Position numbers and translations under genes: made by a program
Notes under the pieces: generated by a model
The model's database searches: none
What the model was told of the DNA's origin: nothing
Seen by the model: only the letters and a program-made list of their open reading frames with translations
Assembly (NCBI GenBank): GCA_002298915.1
Contig: DBML01000025.1
Coordinates: 65,762 to 129,761, forward strand
Length of the DNA: 64,000 nt
Source: Clostridium sp. UBA699
Lineage (GTDB): Bacteria > Bacillota > Clostridia > Clostridiales > Clostridiaceae
Direction: 5' to 3'
Part shown: piece by piece, positions 8,652 to 17,318 of the stretch
How positions within the stretch are numbered: the stretch's first letter is position 1
How the letters are laid out: each line of letters starts with the position of its first letter

Positions 8652-9905
8652 ATGACTGAGCATGCAAAGAAACAGTCAAAGGAAGCAATGACAGCACCGG
8701 TGAACAAAAAACTGCTATTATTTTTTCTGCTTATCTTCGTAGGCGCCGCCTTGCTTCTGGTTCCAGCATTCAACCACAACGTTGCCGCCGGAATTTCGTC
8801 GATCGACGCGGAGGCCACCAGTTCAGCCGCCATGGCATCAACTTACGGAACGATCTTCGACACGCTGAAGTATGAACGATCCATTCATATTCTGGCAATG
8901 CTTCTCGTCGGCTTCGGCTTCCTGATGGTGTTTGTCAGGAACCACGGCTACAGCTCCATAACCGCCACTTTCCTTGTGGTCAGCATCGGCATTCCGATGT
9001 ACATCGTTATCAAAAGCTTTGGAGCCGGCGATTTCGCTATGTCTGCCATAAGCATAGACACGCTCCTTTTCGCCGAATTCGCAGCGGCGAGCCTGCTGAT
9101 TGCTATTGGTGCGCCACTCGGAAGGCTCAAGATGGACCAGTATGTCGCGATGGGGCTTCTGTTCATACCTGCCTACATATTCAACGAATGGCTCATACTC
9201 GAGAGCGGTCTCTTCAAGGGCTTCCTTGACACCGGCGGCTCCATAGTCATACATACTTTCGGCGCATATTTCGGGCTGGGAGTCGTGGCCAACACGCTTT
9301 CAAAGTTCAAGAACGATCCCGCCTGCGAAAACACCCCTGCATCAAACCAGTTCTGCCTGCTGGGCAGCATGATACTCTGGCTCTTCTGGCCTTCCTTCAC
9401 TAGCGCCATTGTCGCGCCTGAGAGGGTGGTGCTTACTGCCATGAACACAATATTCGCCCTCTGCGGCGCTACCTTTGCAACTTACATCTTCTCAAAGTTC
9501 ATCAGAGGGAAGATTGAAATCGAGGACATAGCAAATGCAGCTCTGGCAGGAGGTGTCGCGATAGGTTCGACCTGCGACATGACGACACCAGGCTTCGCCC
9601 TGCTGATCGGGCTTGCTGCAGGCGCACTTAGCGTCATCGGCTACAGCATAATCGCTCCGAAGCTCGAACAGCTGATAAAAGGAACGGACACCTGCGGCAT
9701 AAACAACCTGCACGGCATGCCTGGAATACTCGGCGGTCTCATGGCCATCTTCATAACAGGCCATGCTGCCGTCCAGCTGCTAGGCATCGTCGTTACTGTG
9801 TGCCTGGCCTTCATCCTAGGAAAAGCAACAGGTTCAGTGATAAGCCTGCTCGGTAAGAAAGAGCTTCCTTACAGCGACGAGGATGAGTTCTTCGTAGCTG
9901 AATAA
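8652..9905 (+). CDS. Rh-type (Rhesus family) ammonium/ammonia channel
   Basis: The 417-aa polytopic protein has about 11-12 hydrophobic segments. It carries Rh-family rather than ordinary AmtB signatures: HTFGAYFGL near residue 200, LWLFWPSF near 240, NTIFALCGA near 260, AGGVAIGS near 300 and CGINNLHGMPGILGG near 355. The His residues in the first and last of these match the pore His pair of the Amt/Rh fold. It should conduct ammonia/ammonium, or possibly CO2, across the cytoplasmic membrane. No glnK lies beside it, as is usual for Rh proteins. It starts at an ATG after AGAGGGGGAAAG, behind a nested dyad, and is bracketed by two near-identical palindromic repeats. Confidence 0.88.
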   Translation: MTEHAKKQSKEAMTAPVNKKLLLFFLLIFVGAALLLVPAFNHNVAAGISSIDAEATSSAAMASTYGTIFDTLKYERSIHILAMLLVGFGFLMVFVRNHGYSSITATFLVVSIGIPMYIVIKSFGAGDFAMSAISIDTLLFAEFAAASLLIAIGAPLGRLKMDQYVAMGLLFIPAYIFNEWLILESGLFKGFLDTGGSIVIHTFGAYFGLGVVANTLSKFKNDPACENTPASNQFCLLGSMILWLFWPSFTSAIVAPERVVLTAMNTIFALCGATFATYIFSKFIRGKIEIEDIANAALAGGVAIGSTCDMTTPGFALLIGLAAGALSVIGYSIIAPKLEQLIKGTDTCGINNLHGMPGILGGLMAIFITGHAAVQLLGIVVTVCLAFILGKATGSVISLLGKKELPYSDEDEFFVAE

Positions 9906-9917
9906 GCGAAAACGACC

Positions 9918-9983
9918 GGGGACGGTTAACAACTTTTTGCGGTGTGAGATACCTCAAAAGGCAATTAGTTGTTAACCGTCCCC
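9918..9983 (+). repeat. Complete GGGACGGTTAAC palindromic element (66 bp, GCGGTGT subfamily)
   Basis: It begins 13 bases after the Rh transporter stop and ends 9 bases before the gamma-glutamyltransferase stop on the other strand. A T-run of eight follows the right arm, so it can also serve as the transporter's terminator. Confidence 0.95.
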
Positions 9984-9991
9984 GATTTTTT

Positions 9992-11599
9992 TTACCAGCT
10001 GTACACCGCGCCGTCGGTCCTGGAGTCGGTCGCGCCGACCAGTACCCCGTTTTCGCCTCTCCAGATTATCTGGCCCCTTCCGAAAAGCAGGGCGTCCCTG
10101 TCAAGTCTCACGTCGTGACCCCTCTCCTCAAGCCTGTCTGCAGAATACTTGTCGAAGCCCCTCTCGAACCTGACCTCCTTGCCCTGCATCCATATCCATC
10201 TCGGCGCGTCCAGCGCTGCCTGAGGGTTAAGCCCGAAGTCTATGCAGTTGGACAGGACCTGGACATGGGCTTGTGGCTGCATGAACCCTCCCATTATGCC
10301 GAAAGGACCAACTGGGAGGCCGTCCTTCATCAGGAAGCCGGGTATGATCGTGTGGTAAGGCCTCTTGTTGGGCTCGAGCGCGTTGGCGTGGTTCTCGTCA
10401 AAGGAGAAGTTCCTCCCCCTGCTGTGGAGTGATATTCCTGTCCCCGGGACGACGAGGCCTGAGCCGAAGCCCATGTAGTTGCTCTGTATGTAGGAGACCA
10501 TGTTTCCTTCTCCGTCTGCCGCCGCGAGGTATACGGTGCCCCCGTCGCTGTGCCTGGTCGGTGCAGGGTCTATAGCCTCCCTTCCTATCTTCTTCCTGCT
10601 CTCGTAGGCGAAGGCTTCCGAAAGAAGGTCCTCCACCCTAACCCTCATGCTCCTCGCGTCCGCCACATGCTGCAGGGCTGCCTGGAAGGCAAGCTTCACC
10701 GCTTCCACCTGGAAGTGTGCCGCCTCTGTCCTGCTCATCTTTGACAGGTCAAAGCCCTTGAGGATGTTGAGCGCCATCAGCGCCGTTATCCCCTGACCGT
10801 TCGGAGGTATCTCGAAGACGTCGTAGCCCCTGTAGTTCACGCTTATGGGCTCGACCCACTCGGGCTGGTAGCCTGCAAGATCCTCCTTGCTCAGGTAGCC
10901 CCCCGTTTTGCTTGAGAAATCGACTATCCGGTCTGCCAGCTCTCCTCTGTAGAAGGACTCCGCCTTCGTCTCCCCTATGCTCCTCAGTGTGGCCGCAAGC
11001 TCCTTGAGCCTGAATATCTCCCCTGCTTCAGGCGGACGACCCCCAGGAGCGAAGGCCTCGAACCAGTGCCTGAACTTGTCGCCCTTAAGGTCTGCCAGCA
11101 GCTTCCTGTACTCCTTCTTCCAGTAGAAGCTGAGGACCGGCGACACAGGGTACCCTTCTTCTGCGTAGAGCGCTGCGGGTTCGACCAGCTCCCTGAAGGG
11201 CAGCTTGCCGAACCTTGCGGAAAGCGCTGCCCAGGCAGCAGGTATACCCGGAACGTTGACTGTTTCCCACCCGTACTCGGGGATGTCGCTGAAGCCGCGG
11301 CTTTTGAGCTTTTCGATCGATATACCAGACGGGGAGGTCCCGCTGGAGTTCAGACCGTGAAGCTTCCCGTTGTGCCATACGATTGCGAAGGCGTCGCCCC
11401 CGACTCCGTTCGAGGTGGGCTCGCATACGGTTAGCGCAGCAGCTGCTGCCACGGCGGCGTCAACGGCGTTCCCGCCCTTCTTCAGGATATCGAGACCCGC
11501 TTCCGCTGCGCAGGGCATCGAGCAGGCCACCATCCCCCTCCTGCCGTAGACCACGTTCCTCTGTGAAGTGTAGGGGTTGTACATAGGGTCGAAATTCAT
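9992..11599 (-). CDS. Gamma-glutamyltransferase family protein
   Basis: The 535 aa cover the Ntn-hydrolase GGT fold. The N-terminal region has GGNAVDAAVAAAAALTVCEP and NGVGGDAF. The probable self-cleavage and nucleophile Thr is in DGGTVYLAAAD near residue 355, followed by GFGSGLVVPGTGI. It transfers or hydrolyses gamma-glutamyl groups. No signal peptide is evident, so it is probably cytoplasmic. The chosen ATG at 11599 follows AAGGAGGCAGGAG and overlaps the stop of the upstream DUF4177 gene as ATGA, so the two are translationally coupled. Confidence 0.88.
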   Translation of the reverse strand: MNFDPMYNPYTSQRNVVYGRRGMVACSMPCAAEAGLDILKKGGNAVDAAVAAAAALTVCEPTSNGVGGDAFAIVWHNGKLHGLNSSGTSPSGISIEKLKSRGFSDIPEYGWETVNVPGIPAAWAALSARFGKLPFRELVEPAALYAEEGYPVSPVLSFYWKKEYRKLLADLKGDKFRHWFEAFAPGGRPPEAGEIFRLKELAATLRSIGETKAESFYRGELADRIVDFSSKTGGYLSKEDLAGYQPEWVEPISVNYRGYDVFEIPPNGQGITALMALNILKGFDLSKMSRTEAAHFQVEAVKLAFQAALQHVADARSMRVRVEDLLSEAFAYESRKKIGREAIDPAPTRHSDGGTVYLAAADGEGNMVSYIQSNYMGFGSGLVVPGTGISLHSRGRNFSFDENHANALEPNKRPYHTIIPGFLMKDGLPVGPFGIMGGFMQPQAHVQVLSNCIDFGLNPQAALDAPRWIWMQGKEVRFERGFDKYSADRLEERGHDVRLDRDALLFGRGQIIWRGENGVLVGATDSRTDGAVYSW

Positions 11600-11799
11600 A
11601 TCTCCTGCCTCCTTCTTTTGAACACGGCAACGACCTCCCTGCTCCGGCCGTATGCCTGTGCCGTTGGGAAGCAAGCTACGAGCTCCCAGCCCTGCTCTCC
11701 AAGCCTGTTTAACTCGTTTCTGAAAATATTTTCCTCTAACCTCCCTTCAAAAATACCTATCGTCTCAAACTTGATGTTCGTGTATTCCCATTTCTCCAT
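11596..11799 (-). CDS. DUF4177-like small protein, 67 aa
   Basis: MEKWEYTNIKF...NELNRLGEQGWELVACF is the typical DUF4177 pattern (a short beta-alpha-beta protein of unknown role). AGGGGGA lies too close to the ATG at 11805 but at good distance from the one at 11799, so 11799 is used. It is the first gene of a two-gene operon, overlapping GGT by four bases. Confidence 0.75.
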   Translation of the reverse strand: MEKWEYTNIKFETIGIFEGRLEENIFRNELNRLGEQGWELVACFPTAQAYGRSREVVAVFKRRRQEI

Positions 11800-11988
11800 T
11801 TGCATGTCCCCCTGAATTTAAAATATTTATAACGGGCCTGAAACCTGTAGATATTTTGAGATATTGGAGTATAATTAGATTATACGATGGTATTTGATGT
11901 TTGCGTTCCATATCGTATGTGGTATTATTTACTCTATTAACAGTTAATATTTATTGCATCAACCTGATGCGGAAGGAGCTGATTCTTA

Positions 11989-12207
11989 ATGGGTGAATTT
12001 TTACTTTTGATGTTCTTTATCATCATTGCTGTGGCTATTTTCGGTTCTATGATTTTGTTCACGGTGGCCCTGCCCTTCTTTATCATCGCCGCGGTGATAG
12101 GGCTGATCTTCTCGGTCTTCGGGCTCGTGTTTAAGTTGATATTCGGAGCTCCGCTGCTTTTCATAGTGATAGTGGCGTGCCTGATATACTTTCTGAGAGG
12201 TAAATAG
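11989..12207 (+). CDS. Small hydrophobic membrane protein, 72 aa
   Basis: Two to three hydrophobic stretches cover nearly the whole protein, which ends in a short basic tail (LRGK). GGAAGGAG precedes the ATG. No family is recognised. It is monocistronic, with a shared terminator between it and the copper ATPase gene. Confidence 0.65.
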   Translation: MGEFLLLMFFIIIAVAIFGSMILFTVALPFFIIAAVIGLIFSVFGLVFKLIFGAPLLFIVIVACLIYFLRGK

Positions 12208-12214
12208 CGTGAAC

Positions 12215-12248
12215 GGCCGGACAGTCCAGACGGATTGTCCGGCCTTTT
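12215..12248. terminator. Bidirectional terminator
   Basis: GGCCGGACA pairs with TGTCCGGCC around a short loop and is followed by TTTTGTTTATT. It sits between convergent genes. Confidence 0.8.
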
Positions 12249-12250
12249 GT

Positions 12251-14470
12251 TTATTCGATCTTCAGGAGCCTTGCGTTCGTGGCTACGATTATGGTGCTCA
12301 GCGACATCAGGATAGCCCCCGCAGCGGGGCTGATAACTATGCCCTGGTTGTAAAGGACCCCCGCAGCAAGCGGCAGCGCGATGATGTTGTAGCCCGTGGC
12401 CCAGAAGAGGTTCTGCTGCATCTTCCTGTAGGTCGCCTTCGAGAGCTTTATTACGTTGACGACGTCGAGAGGGTTGCTCCTGACGAGGATAACGTCCGCA
12501 GTCTCTATGGCAACGTCGGTCCCGGCGCCTATCGCTATCCCCAGGTCCGCCTTGGCGAGGGCAGGTGCATCGTTGACGCCGTCTCCCGTCATCGCCACCT
12601 TCCTGCCTCCCTGCTGTATCTCTGCGACCTTCAAGGCCTTGTCCTGCGGGAGGACCTCTGCGTAGACCTTGTCGATCCCCAGCCTGCTGCCGACGTAGGC
12701 TGCTGCCCTGCTGTTGTCGCCGGTCAGCATGTAGGACTCTACGCCCATCTGCTTGAGCGTGCCCACTGCCTCTATGGCCGTTTCCTTTATGATGTCAGTG
12801 AGGGCTATATAGCCTATGAGGCCTCCGTCGAGAAGGACGAAGACCACTGTCTTGCCTTGGACAGCCAGTTCCTCGTAGTCCGCCCAGTTGAATCCTATGT
12901 CATGCTCTCTTATGTAGCCTGGGCTCGTTATGAGAACCTCCCGGCCGTCCACCAGTGCCTTCAGTCCGGTACCTGTTATGTTCCTGTAACCTGTGACCTC
13001 CCTTAGCATTATCCCCTGCTTCCTGCCTTCCTCCACGATCCCCTTTGCGATAGGGTGTTCGGACTGCGATTCCACGGAGCATGCTATTCCGAGGAGTTCC
13101 TCCCTGGTCACGCCTATCTCGCGGATGTCGGTTATGCCGAACTTTCCCTCTGTTAGGGTGCCTGTCTTGTCGAACAGCACGGCGTTCAGCTTCCTCGCAT
13201 TCTCAAAATTAGCCCTGTTTCTTATGAGGAGCCCGCGTTTTGCCCCTATGCTCGTTGACACCGCCGTCACGAGTGGCGTTGCAAGGCCTAGCGCATGAGG
13301 GCAGCATATGACAATTACGGTGACCGCTCTTTCGACGGAGAAGTTGAGGTCCCTGCCCAAAGCGGTCCAGGCGGCGAAGGTGGCTATACCCGACACAACG
13401 GCGATGTAGAAAAGCCATTTTGCTGCCTTGTCGGCGAGGAGCTGCGTTTCGGACCTCGATTCCTGGGCCTCCCTGACGAGCCTGATGACCTGGGAGAGGA
13501 ACGTATTCTCACCGGTCTTGTTGACCTTGAACTTCAAGGCCCCCTCGCCGTTGATGGACCCTCCGATGACCTCGTCCCCGGCTTTTTTGTCCACCGGGAC
13601 GGACTCCCCTGTGACCATTGATTCATTGACCGATGACGAGCCTTCCAGGACCAGACCGTCCATGGGGATCTTCTCGCCCGGCTTGACCAGGACCACGTCC
13701 CCTTCCCTGAGCTCCTTCGCTGGCATGTCCATCGTTTCGCCGTTGTCCATGATCATGTGGGCAGTCTCGGGCATGAGCTTGACGAGCTCCTCCAGAGACC
13801 TGGATGCGCCCATCACGGACCGCATCTCTATCCAGTGCCCCAGGAGCATTATGTCGATAAGTGTCGCCAGCTCCCAGAAGAAATCCATGCCCGTGAGCAC
13901 GAAAACCGTCAGTGAGCTGTATACGTAGGCCACGGTTATTGCCAGGGCAATAAGCGTCATCATGCCCGGAGACCTTTTCCTGAGCTCGTCCGCAGCGCCC
14001 TTCAGGAATGGGATCCCTCCGTAGACGAAAAGCGCTGTTGAGAGGGCGAAAAGGATGTACGAGTCGCCGGAAAACCTGATGTCGAGTCCGGCGAACATCT
14101 GTATCATCGGTGACAAGATGAGTATTGGCACCGTCATCACAAGCGAAACGAAGAACCGCTTCCTGAAATCTGCGACCATCATGGCGTGGTGGTCGTGCTC
14201 TGAGTGGCCGGAGTGGCCAGCGGTTTTGTGGTTGGCCGCTGAATGGTCCATACTGCTGTGCTCTGCTGCAGCTTTAGTCTCGGCCGGCTTATGCTCCATG
14301 CGGCTGTGGTCCATCTGGCTGTGGTCGGCCGCGTCTGCAGGCTTGTGGTCCATTTGGGCGTGGTCCATATGACTATGGTCCATCTGGGCGTGACCGTCCT
14401 GCTTCTTGTCCGGTTCATGTGCTGTTGGTTTATGGTCGTGGCCGGCATGGTTCATGTGATTGTCATCCAT
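12251..14470 (-). CDS. copB: CopB-type copper/silver-translocating P1B ATPase
   Basis: This is a heavy-metal P-type ATPase of 739 aa. The first 80 or so residues are a His/Met/Asp-rich tail made of imperfect repeats of the HMDHAQMDH type instead of a CxxC domain. The membrane metal motif is CPH (in ICCPHALGLATP), the hallmark of the CopB subgroup (Cu2+/Ag+ efflux) as against CPC in CopA. TGES, FDKTGTLTEG and TGDGVNDAPAL are intact. An ATG at 14470 after AAAGGGAGGGA is chosen. It follows the SRPBCC gene by 26 bases on the same strand and may be co-transcribed with it. Confidence 0.92.
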   Translation of the reverse strand: MDDNHMNHAGHDHKPTAHEPDKKQDGHAQMDHSHMDHAQMDHKPADAADHSQMDHSRMEHKPAETKAAAEHSSMDHSAANHKTAGHSGHSEHDHHAMMVADFRKRFFVSLVMTVPILILSPMIQMFAGLDIRFSGDSYILFALSTALFVYGGIPFLKGAADELRKRSPGMMTLIALAITVAYVYSSLTVFVLTGMDFFWELATLIDIMLLGHWIEMRSVMGASRSLEELVKLMPETAHMIMDNGETMDMPAKELREGDVVLVKPGEKIPMDGLVLEGSSSVNESMVTGESVPVDKKAGDEVIGGSINGEGALKFKVNKTGENTFLSQVIRLVREAQESRSETQLLADKAAKWLFYIAVVSGIATFAAWTALGRDLNFSVERAVTVIVICCPHALGLATPLVTAVSTSIGAKRGLLIRNRANFENARKLNAVLFDKTGTLTEGKFGITDIREIGVTREELLGIACSVESQSEHPIAKGIVEEGRKQGIMLREVTGYRNITGTGLKALVDGREVLITSPGYIREHDIGFNWADYEELAVQGKTVVFVLLDGGLIGYIALTDIIKETAIEAVGTLKQMGVESYMLTGDNSRAAAYVGSRLGIDKVYAEVLPQDKALKVAEIQQGGRKVAMTGDGVNDAPALAKADLGIAIGAGTDVAIETADVILVRSNPLDVVNVIKLSKATYRKMQQNLFWATGYNIIALPLAAGVLYNQGIVISPAAGAILMSLSTIIVATNARLLKIE

Positions 14471-14496
14471 TGCTCTCCCTCCCTTTCGCTGATCCT

Positions 14497-14961
14497 CTAT
14501 TTCAACGCTTCGCACAGGCCCTTCAGCTTTTCAAGAGCCTGCTCAAGATCTTTGTCTGTCTGCTCTTCGAATTTCTGTTTTTCTTCGCTGTCTTTGAACA
14601 GGCCCTCTGGCAGCCTGTACGCGTACTCAAACGTGTAGTCGCAGCCGAAGCCCTTCGCTTCGCCCTTTTCGGTCTGGACGACCCATACCTCTTTGCCCTT
14701 GTTTTCCGAGAAAAGCTTGTACTTTGTCTTGAAGCCGTGGTCGCTTATGTAGGTTTCAGTGATTTCCAGGATGCTGGCGAACGCCTTTCCTGAGACGCTG
14801 AACGAAAAGTCTGCCCTTGTCCCGACATCGCCGTTTCCGGCACTCTCTGCGTCAGGAGGGATCCCGAGCGGGGTCTGTGTCCAGTTTTCAGGGTTTCTGC
14901 AGAAGTCATAGACTGTCTCGAAAGGAGCATCGATAAAGATTGTTTTCTCACCTTTAGGCAT
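14497..14961 (-). CDS. SRPBCC-fold (START-like) protein, 154 aa
   Basis: The N-terminus TIFIDAPFETVYDFCRNPENW is the usual opening of polyketide-cyclase/START-like SRPBCC proteins, which bind hydrophobic ligands. The C-terminal third is a charged helix. The substrate is unknown. It lies immediately upstream of copB. Confidence 0.7.
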   Translation of the reverse strand: MPKGEKTIFIDAPFETVYDFCRNPENWTQTPLGIPPDAESAGNGDVGTRADFSFSVSGKAFASILEITETYISDHGFKTKYKLFSENKGKEVWVVQTEKGEAKGFGCDYTFEYAYRLPEGLFKDSEEKQKFEEQTDKDLEQALEKLKGLCEALK

Positions 14962-15032
14962 TTTTCCACTTCCCTTCAGCCGTTATTTCGCAATTTTCTG
15001 AATTCGTTAATACCATTATACACCAAAAGCCA

Positions 15033-15082
15033 GGGACGGTTAACAACTGTTTGCTGAAAGCCAAACAGTTGTTAACCGTCCC
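15033..15082 (+). repeat. Complete GGGACGGTTAAC palindromic element (50 bp, GCTGAAAG subfamily)
   Basis: The shortest complete copy, with a nearly perfect hairpin throughout (CAAACAGTTGTTAACCGTCCC on the right). Its left half is identical to the element cut by the window end at 63971. The right arm is followed by TGTTTTGTTT. Confidence 0.95.
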
Positions 15083-15181
15083 TGTTTTGTTTGAATATTC
15101 AGAAAAGACGTTTCCAATTTAGTTTCGCTAGTTATATAATGAAGTTAGGTCAATACAATCGAATAGAAGGAGGAGTGGTTT

Positions 15182-15574
15182 ATGGCTGGCGAGAACGAAA
15201 AAGCAATTCTCAGAGAAGTAGATGCTTTCATTGAAACCTGGAACAGAGGTGACGCGGAAGGCTTGATGGATTTTCACACAGAGGATTCGGTTCGTGTAGG
15301 TGTTGCCGGCGACGTTCAGCACGGCAAGACAGAGTTAAAGGCTGCGTTTTCGAAGCTGTTCAGCGGTTCCCTGGCAGGAGCCAAAGTAAAGATCGAACAC
15401 AGCACGGTGAGAATGCTCTCTCCTGACCTTGCGGTTTGGCAGGGTCCGATGGAGATCTCACCTGTTTCTGGCAGCCCGCTAAAAGGCTATGCAGTTCAGA
15501 TTATGAAAAAGGAATCTGACCGATGGCTCATCCTTGAAGCGCATCTAAAGTTCTTTCCGATGCCTCGCTCATAG
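15182..15574 (+). CDS. NTF2-like/SnoaL-type protein, 130 aa
   Basis: The pattern KAILREVDAFIETWNRGDAEGLMDFHTEDSV is that of DUF4440/SnoaL ketosteroid-isomerase-like proteins. GAAGGAGGAG precedes the ATG. It is probably in an operon with the small protein at 15607 (32-base gap). The ligand is unknown. Confidence 0.75.
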   Translation: MAGENEKAILREVDAFIETWNRGDAEGLMDFHTEDSVRVGVAGDVQHGKTELKAAFSKLFSGSLAGAKVKIEHSTVRMLSPDLAVWQGPMEISPVSGSPLKGYAVQIMKKESDRWLILEAHLKFFPMPRS

Positions 15575-15606
15575 TAGGTTGATTCTAGGTTTAGGAGGAT
15601 TACGAG

Positions 15607-15906
15607 ATGAATTATTTTGTAAAAGCAAATATTAAGGAAAACACAGGCCTTTCGCGCGAAAAACTGTCAGAGCTTTCGGTGGAGCATATAAAGCTTATGC
15701 TCCGGTACAAGGCTGAAGGGAAGATTGTGTACGGAGGGGTTTTGTCAGGCCGGAGGTCAGCTGTTTACATTGTAGAGGTTCCGACAAACGATGATTTGGA
15801 GAATTTCCTGTTCTCTTGGCCGCTGTACAGCTACTGCACGTTTGAGATTGCACCGCTGTCGACGCTTGAGTTCAGGCTTGAATCCCTGACAAAGGTTCTG
15901 AAATAA
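15607..15906 (+). CDS. Muconolactone-isomerase-like ferredoxin-fold protein, 99 aa
   Basis: The N-terminal strand MNYFVKANIKEN and the C-terminal pattern NFLFSWPLYSYCTFEIAPL resemble small dimeric alpha/beta-barrel proteins of the muconolactone isomerase/YciI type. AGGAGG precedes the ATG. It follows the SnoaL-like gene and ends at a terminator. Confidence 0.6.
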   Translation: MNYFVKANIKENTGLSREKLSELSVEHIKLMLRYKAEGKIVYGGVLSGRRSAVYIVEVPTNDDLENFLFSWPLYSYCTFEIAPLSTLEFRLESLTKVLK

Positions 15907-15934
15907 AGAATAGCTTAAATTAGTTGAAAATGAA

Positions 15935-15976
15935 AGGATCGGATCCACAGTTCAGGAGTCCGATCCTATTTTAGTT
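15935..15976 (+). terminator. Terminator
   Basis: AGGATCGGA pairs with TCCGATCCT, followed by ATTTTAGTTTTTT. Confidence 0.85.
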
Positions 15977-15987
15977 TTTTCCTGCAT

Positions 15988-16656
15988 CTAGCCCAAGAGG
16001 AACGGTTTCATATGCTCCCATTTTGATTTCCACACAACGGGCAGCAGCTCCTGCAGGAAGAACGGTGGCATTGTGTTTTCCATATACGCGCGGTCATCGG
16101 TTTTAAGGTTGTAGAGAATGAAAGGCAACAGCATTCCCGGATCCTCCACCTTCATGCTGAACGAAGCTGCATCCTTCATCAGATTCAGCTGTTCATCAGC
16201 GTTCATTACGGCATCGGTTATGCTTGGCTCGTAAAGATTCTTCACCTCTATTCCTATATGAGGCGTCCATATCCCGGCTATGCTTTTTACAGCATCGTTC
16301 AGATTCTTTAGAGGTTCTCCTCCCTGCGGCTGGACTGCCATCATGTTGAGGGCTTCCTGCATTGCATCCAGGAAAACATCCATTTTTTTGTGATCAGCCG
16401 AAAGCTTGTCGAACGGTGCTGTGGGTAGCTTTGCCCTGAGGTAAGGGAAAACAACATTGTCTTCGCTCTGGTGATGAGCGTTTATGACCCATACGAGAGC
16501 CCTTGCATAGGTTATAAACCCATCTTGGGTTTCAGCGTCAGGATATCCGTCCTTGATGTAACTTTCACATTTCTCTCCGGCTACTTCCAACCCGCGTGTA
16601 ATAGCACTGTGTATATGCATCATAAGCACACCGATGTTTGGTTTGTTGCTGCTCAT
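15988..16656 (-). CDS. Hemerythrin-domain protein, 222 aa
   Basis: His and acidic ligands follow the HHE pattern: H14 and H16 near the N-terminus, HHQSEDNVVFPY near residue 60, DHKKM near 87 and TPHIGIEVKNLYEP near 135. Such proteins hold a di-iron site that binds O2 or NO. In an anaerobe this suggests oxygen sensing or detoxification. GGAGGGA precedes the ATG. Monocistronic. Confidence 0.85.
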   Translation of the reverse strand: MSSNKPNIGVLMMHIHSAITRGLEVAGEKCESYIKDGYPDAETQDGFITYARALVWVINAHHQSEDNVVFPYLRAKLPTAPFDKLSADHKKMDVFLDAMQEALNMMAVQPQGGEPLKNLNDAVKSIAGIWTPHIGIEVKNLYEPSITDAVMNADEQLNLMKDAASFSMKVEDPGMLLPFILYNLKTDDRAYMENTMPPFFLQELLPVVWKSKWEHMKPFLLG

Positions 16657-16712
16657 TAGAATCCCTCCTCTTCTTAATTGTTGTGAGCTGCGATTTCATT
16701 TCCCTTAAAGAA

Positions 16713-16741
16713 AGCATATATCTTTTAACTTTTCTTTTCAA
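16713..16741 (-). promoter_or_regulatory. Promoter of the hemerythrin gene
   Basis: TTGAAA and TATGCT are 17 bases apart on the minus strand, with the -10 about 57 bases before the ATG. Confidence 0.5.
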
Positions 16742-16774
16742 CACATAATTTCAGAAGATTCTGCCAACAAGCCG

Positions 16775-16826
16775 GGGGACGGTTAACAATTGTTTGCTTA
16801 AAGCGAAATAGTTGTTAACCGTCCCC
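16775..16826 (+). repeat. Complete GGGACGGTTAAC palindromic element (52 bp)
   Basis: GGGGACGGTTAACAATTGTTTGC and a right arm GTTGTTAACCGTCCCC; related to the short GCTGAAAG subfamily. Confidence 0.95.
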
Positions 16827-16931
16827 GTTTCCCGCTCTTTCTTTTCACAAAATTAATGTCCTGGTCAAGAATATTTACACAATACTTATCTGGATAGGAC
16901 TATTCTTATCTTAGAAAAGAGGTAATGAAAA

Positions 16932-17240
16932 ATGAAGGACATTAAAAATTCGATAGTGTACAAAACCTATATAAGGGAAGCCGCTGCCAAGCTTAAATGC
17001 CACAACATGGACGAGTCGTTCGTCCTCATAATGAGGGCGCTCACCATGGATTCTGACGCACCTGAGCCTCACAACCTACTCGGAATATACAACGAGTTAA
17101 AAGGGAACGAGGCCATGGCGAGGAAGCATTACAGGGCTGCCTATGCGCTGGATCCCACATACGAGCCTGCCAGCAGGAACCTCGAAAGGCTATGCGCCTT
17201 CTACGGCGCCCGTGCCAGAAAGGCCGACTTCGGAATATAA
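16932..17240 (+). CDS. TPR-repeat protein, 102 aa
   Basis: The segment PHNLLGIYNELKGNEAMARKHYRAAYALDP is a clear tetratricopeptide repeat, preceded by a second degenerate one. It is probably a small protein-protein adaptor. It starts after AAAAGAGGTAATG and ends at a bidirectional terminator. Confidence 0.75.
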   Translation: MKDIKNSIVYKTYIREAAAKLKCHNMDESFVLIMRALTMDSDAPEPHNLLGIYNELKGNEAMARKHYRAAYALDPTYEPASRNLERLCAFYGARARKADFGI

Positions 17241-17264
17241 CCTTATGCCGGCGAACGGCAAAAA

Positions 17265-17299
17265 GCCTTCGGATGAATATTTCCGAAGGCCCTTTTTTT
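17265..17299. terminator. Bidirectional terminator
   Basis: GCCTTCGGA pairs with TCCGAAGGC, followed by CCTTTTTTTA on the plus strand and by GCTTTTTGCC on the minus strand. It serves both convergent genes. Confidence 0.9.
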
Positions 17300-17318
17300 A
17301 GGGGATATTGTATTTTTA

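Noticed and set aside
12209..13006. 265-codon plus-strand frame inside copB
   Set aside because: Antisense shadow covering the conserved TGDGVNDAP region of the ATPase.
14243..14470. Tandem repeats as a non-coding satellite
   Set aside because: They encode the His/Met-rich metal-binding tail of the CopB ATPase in frame.
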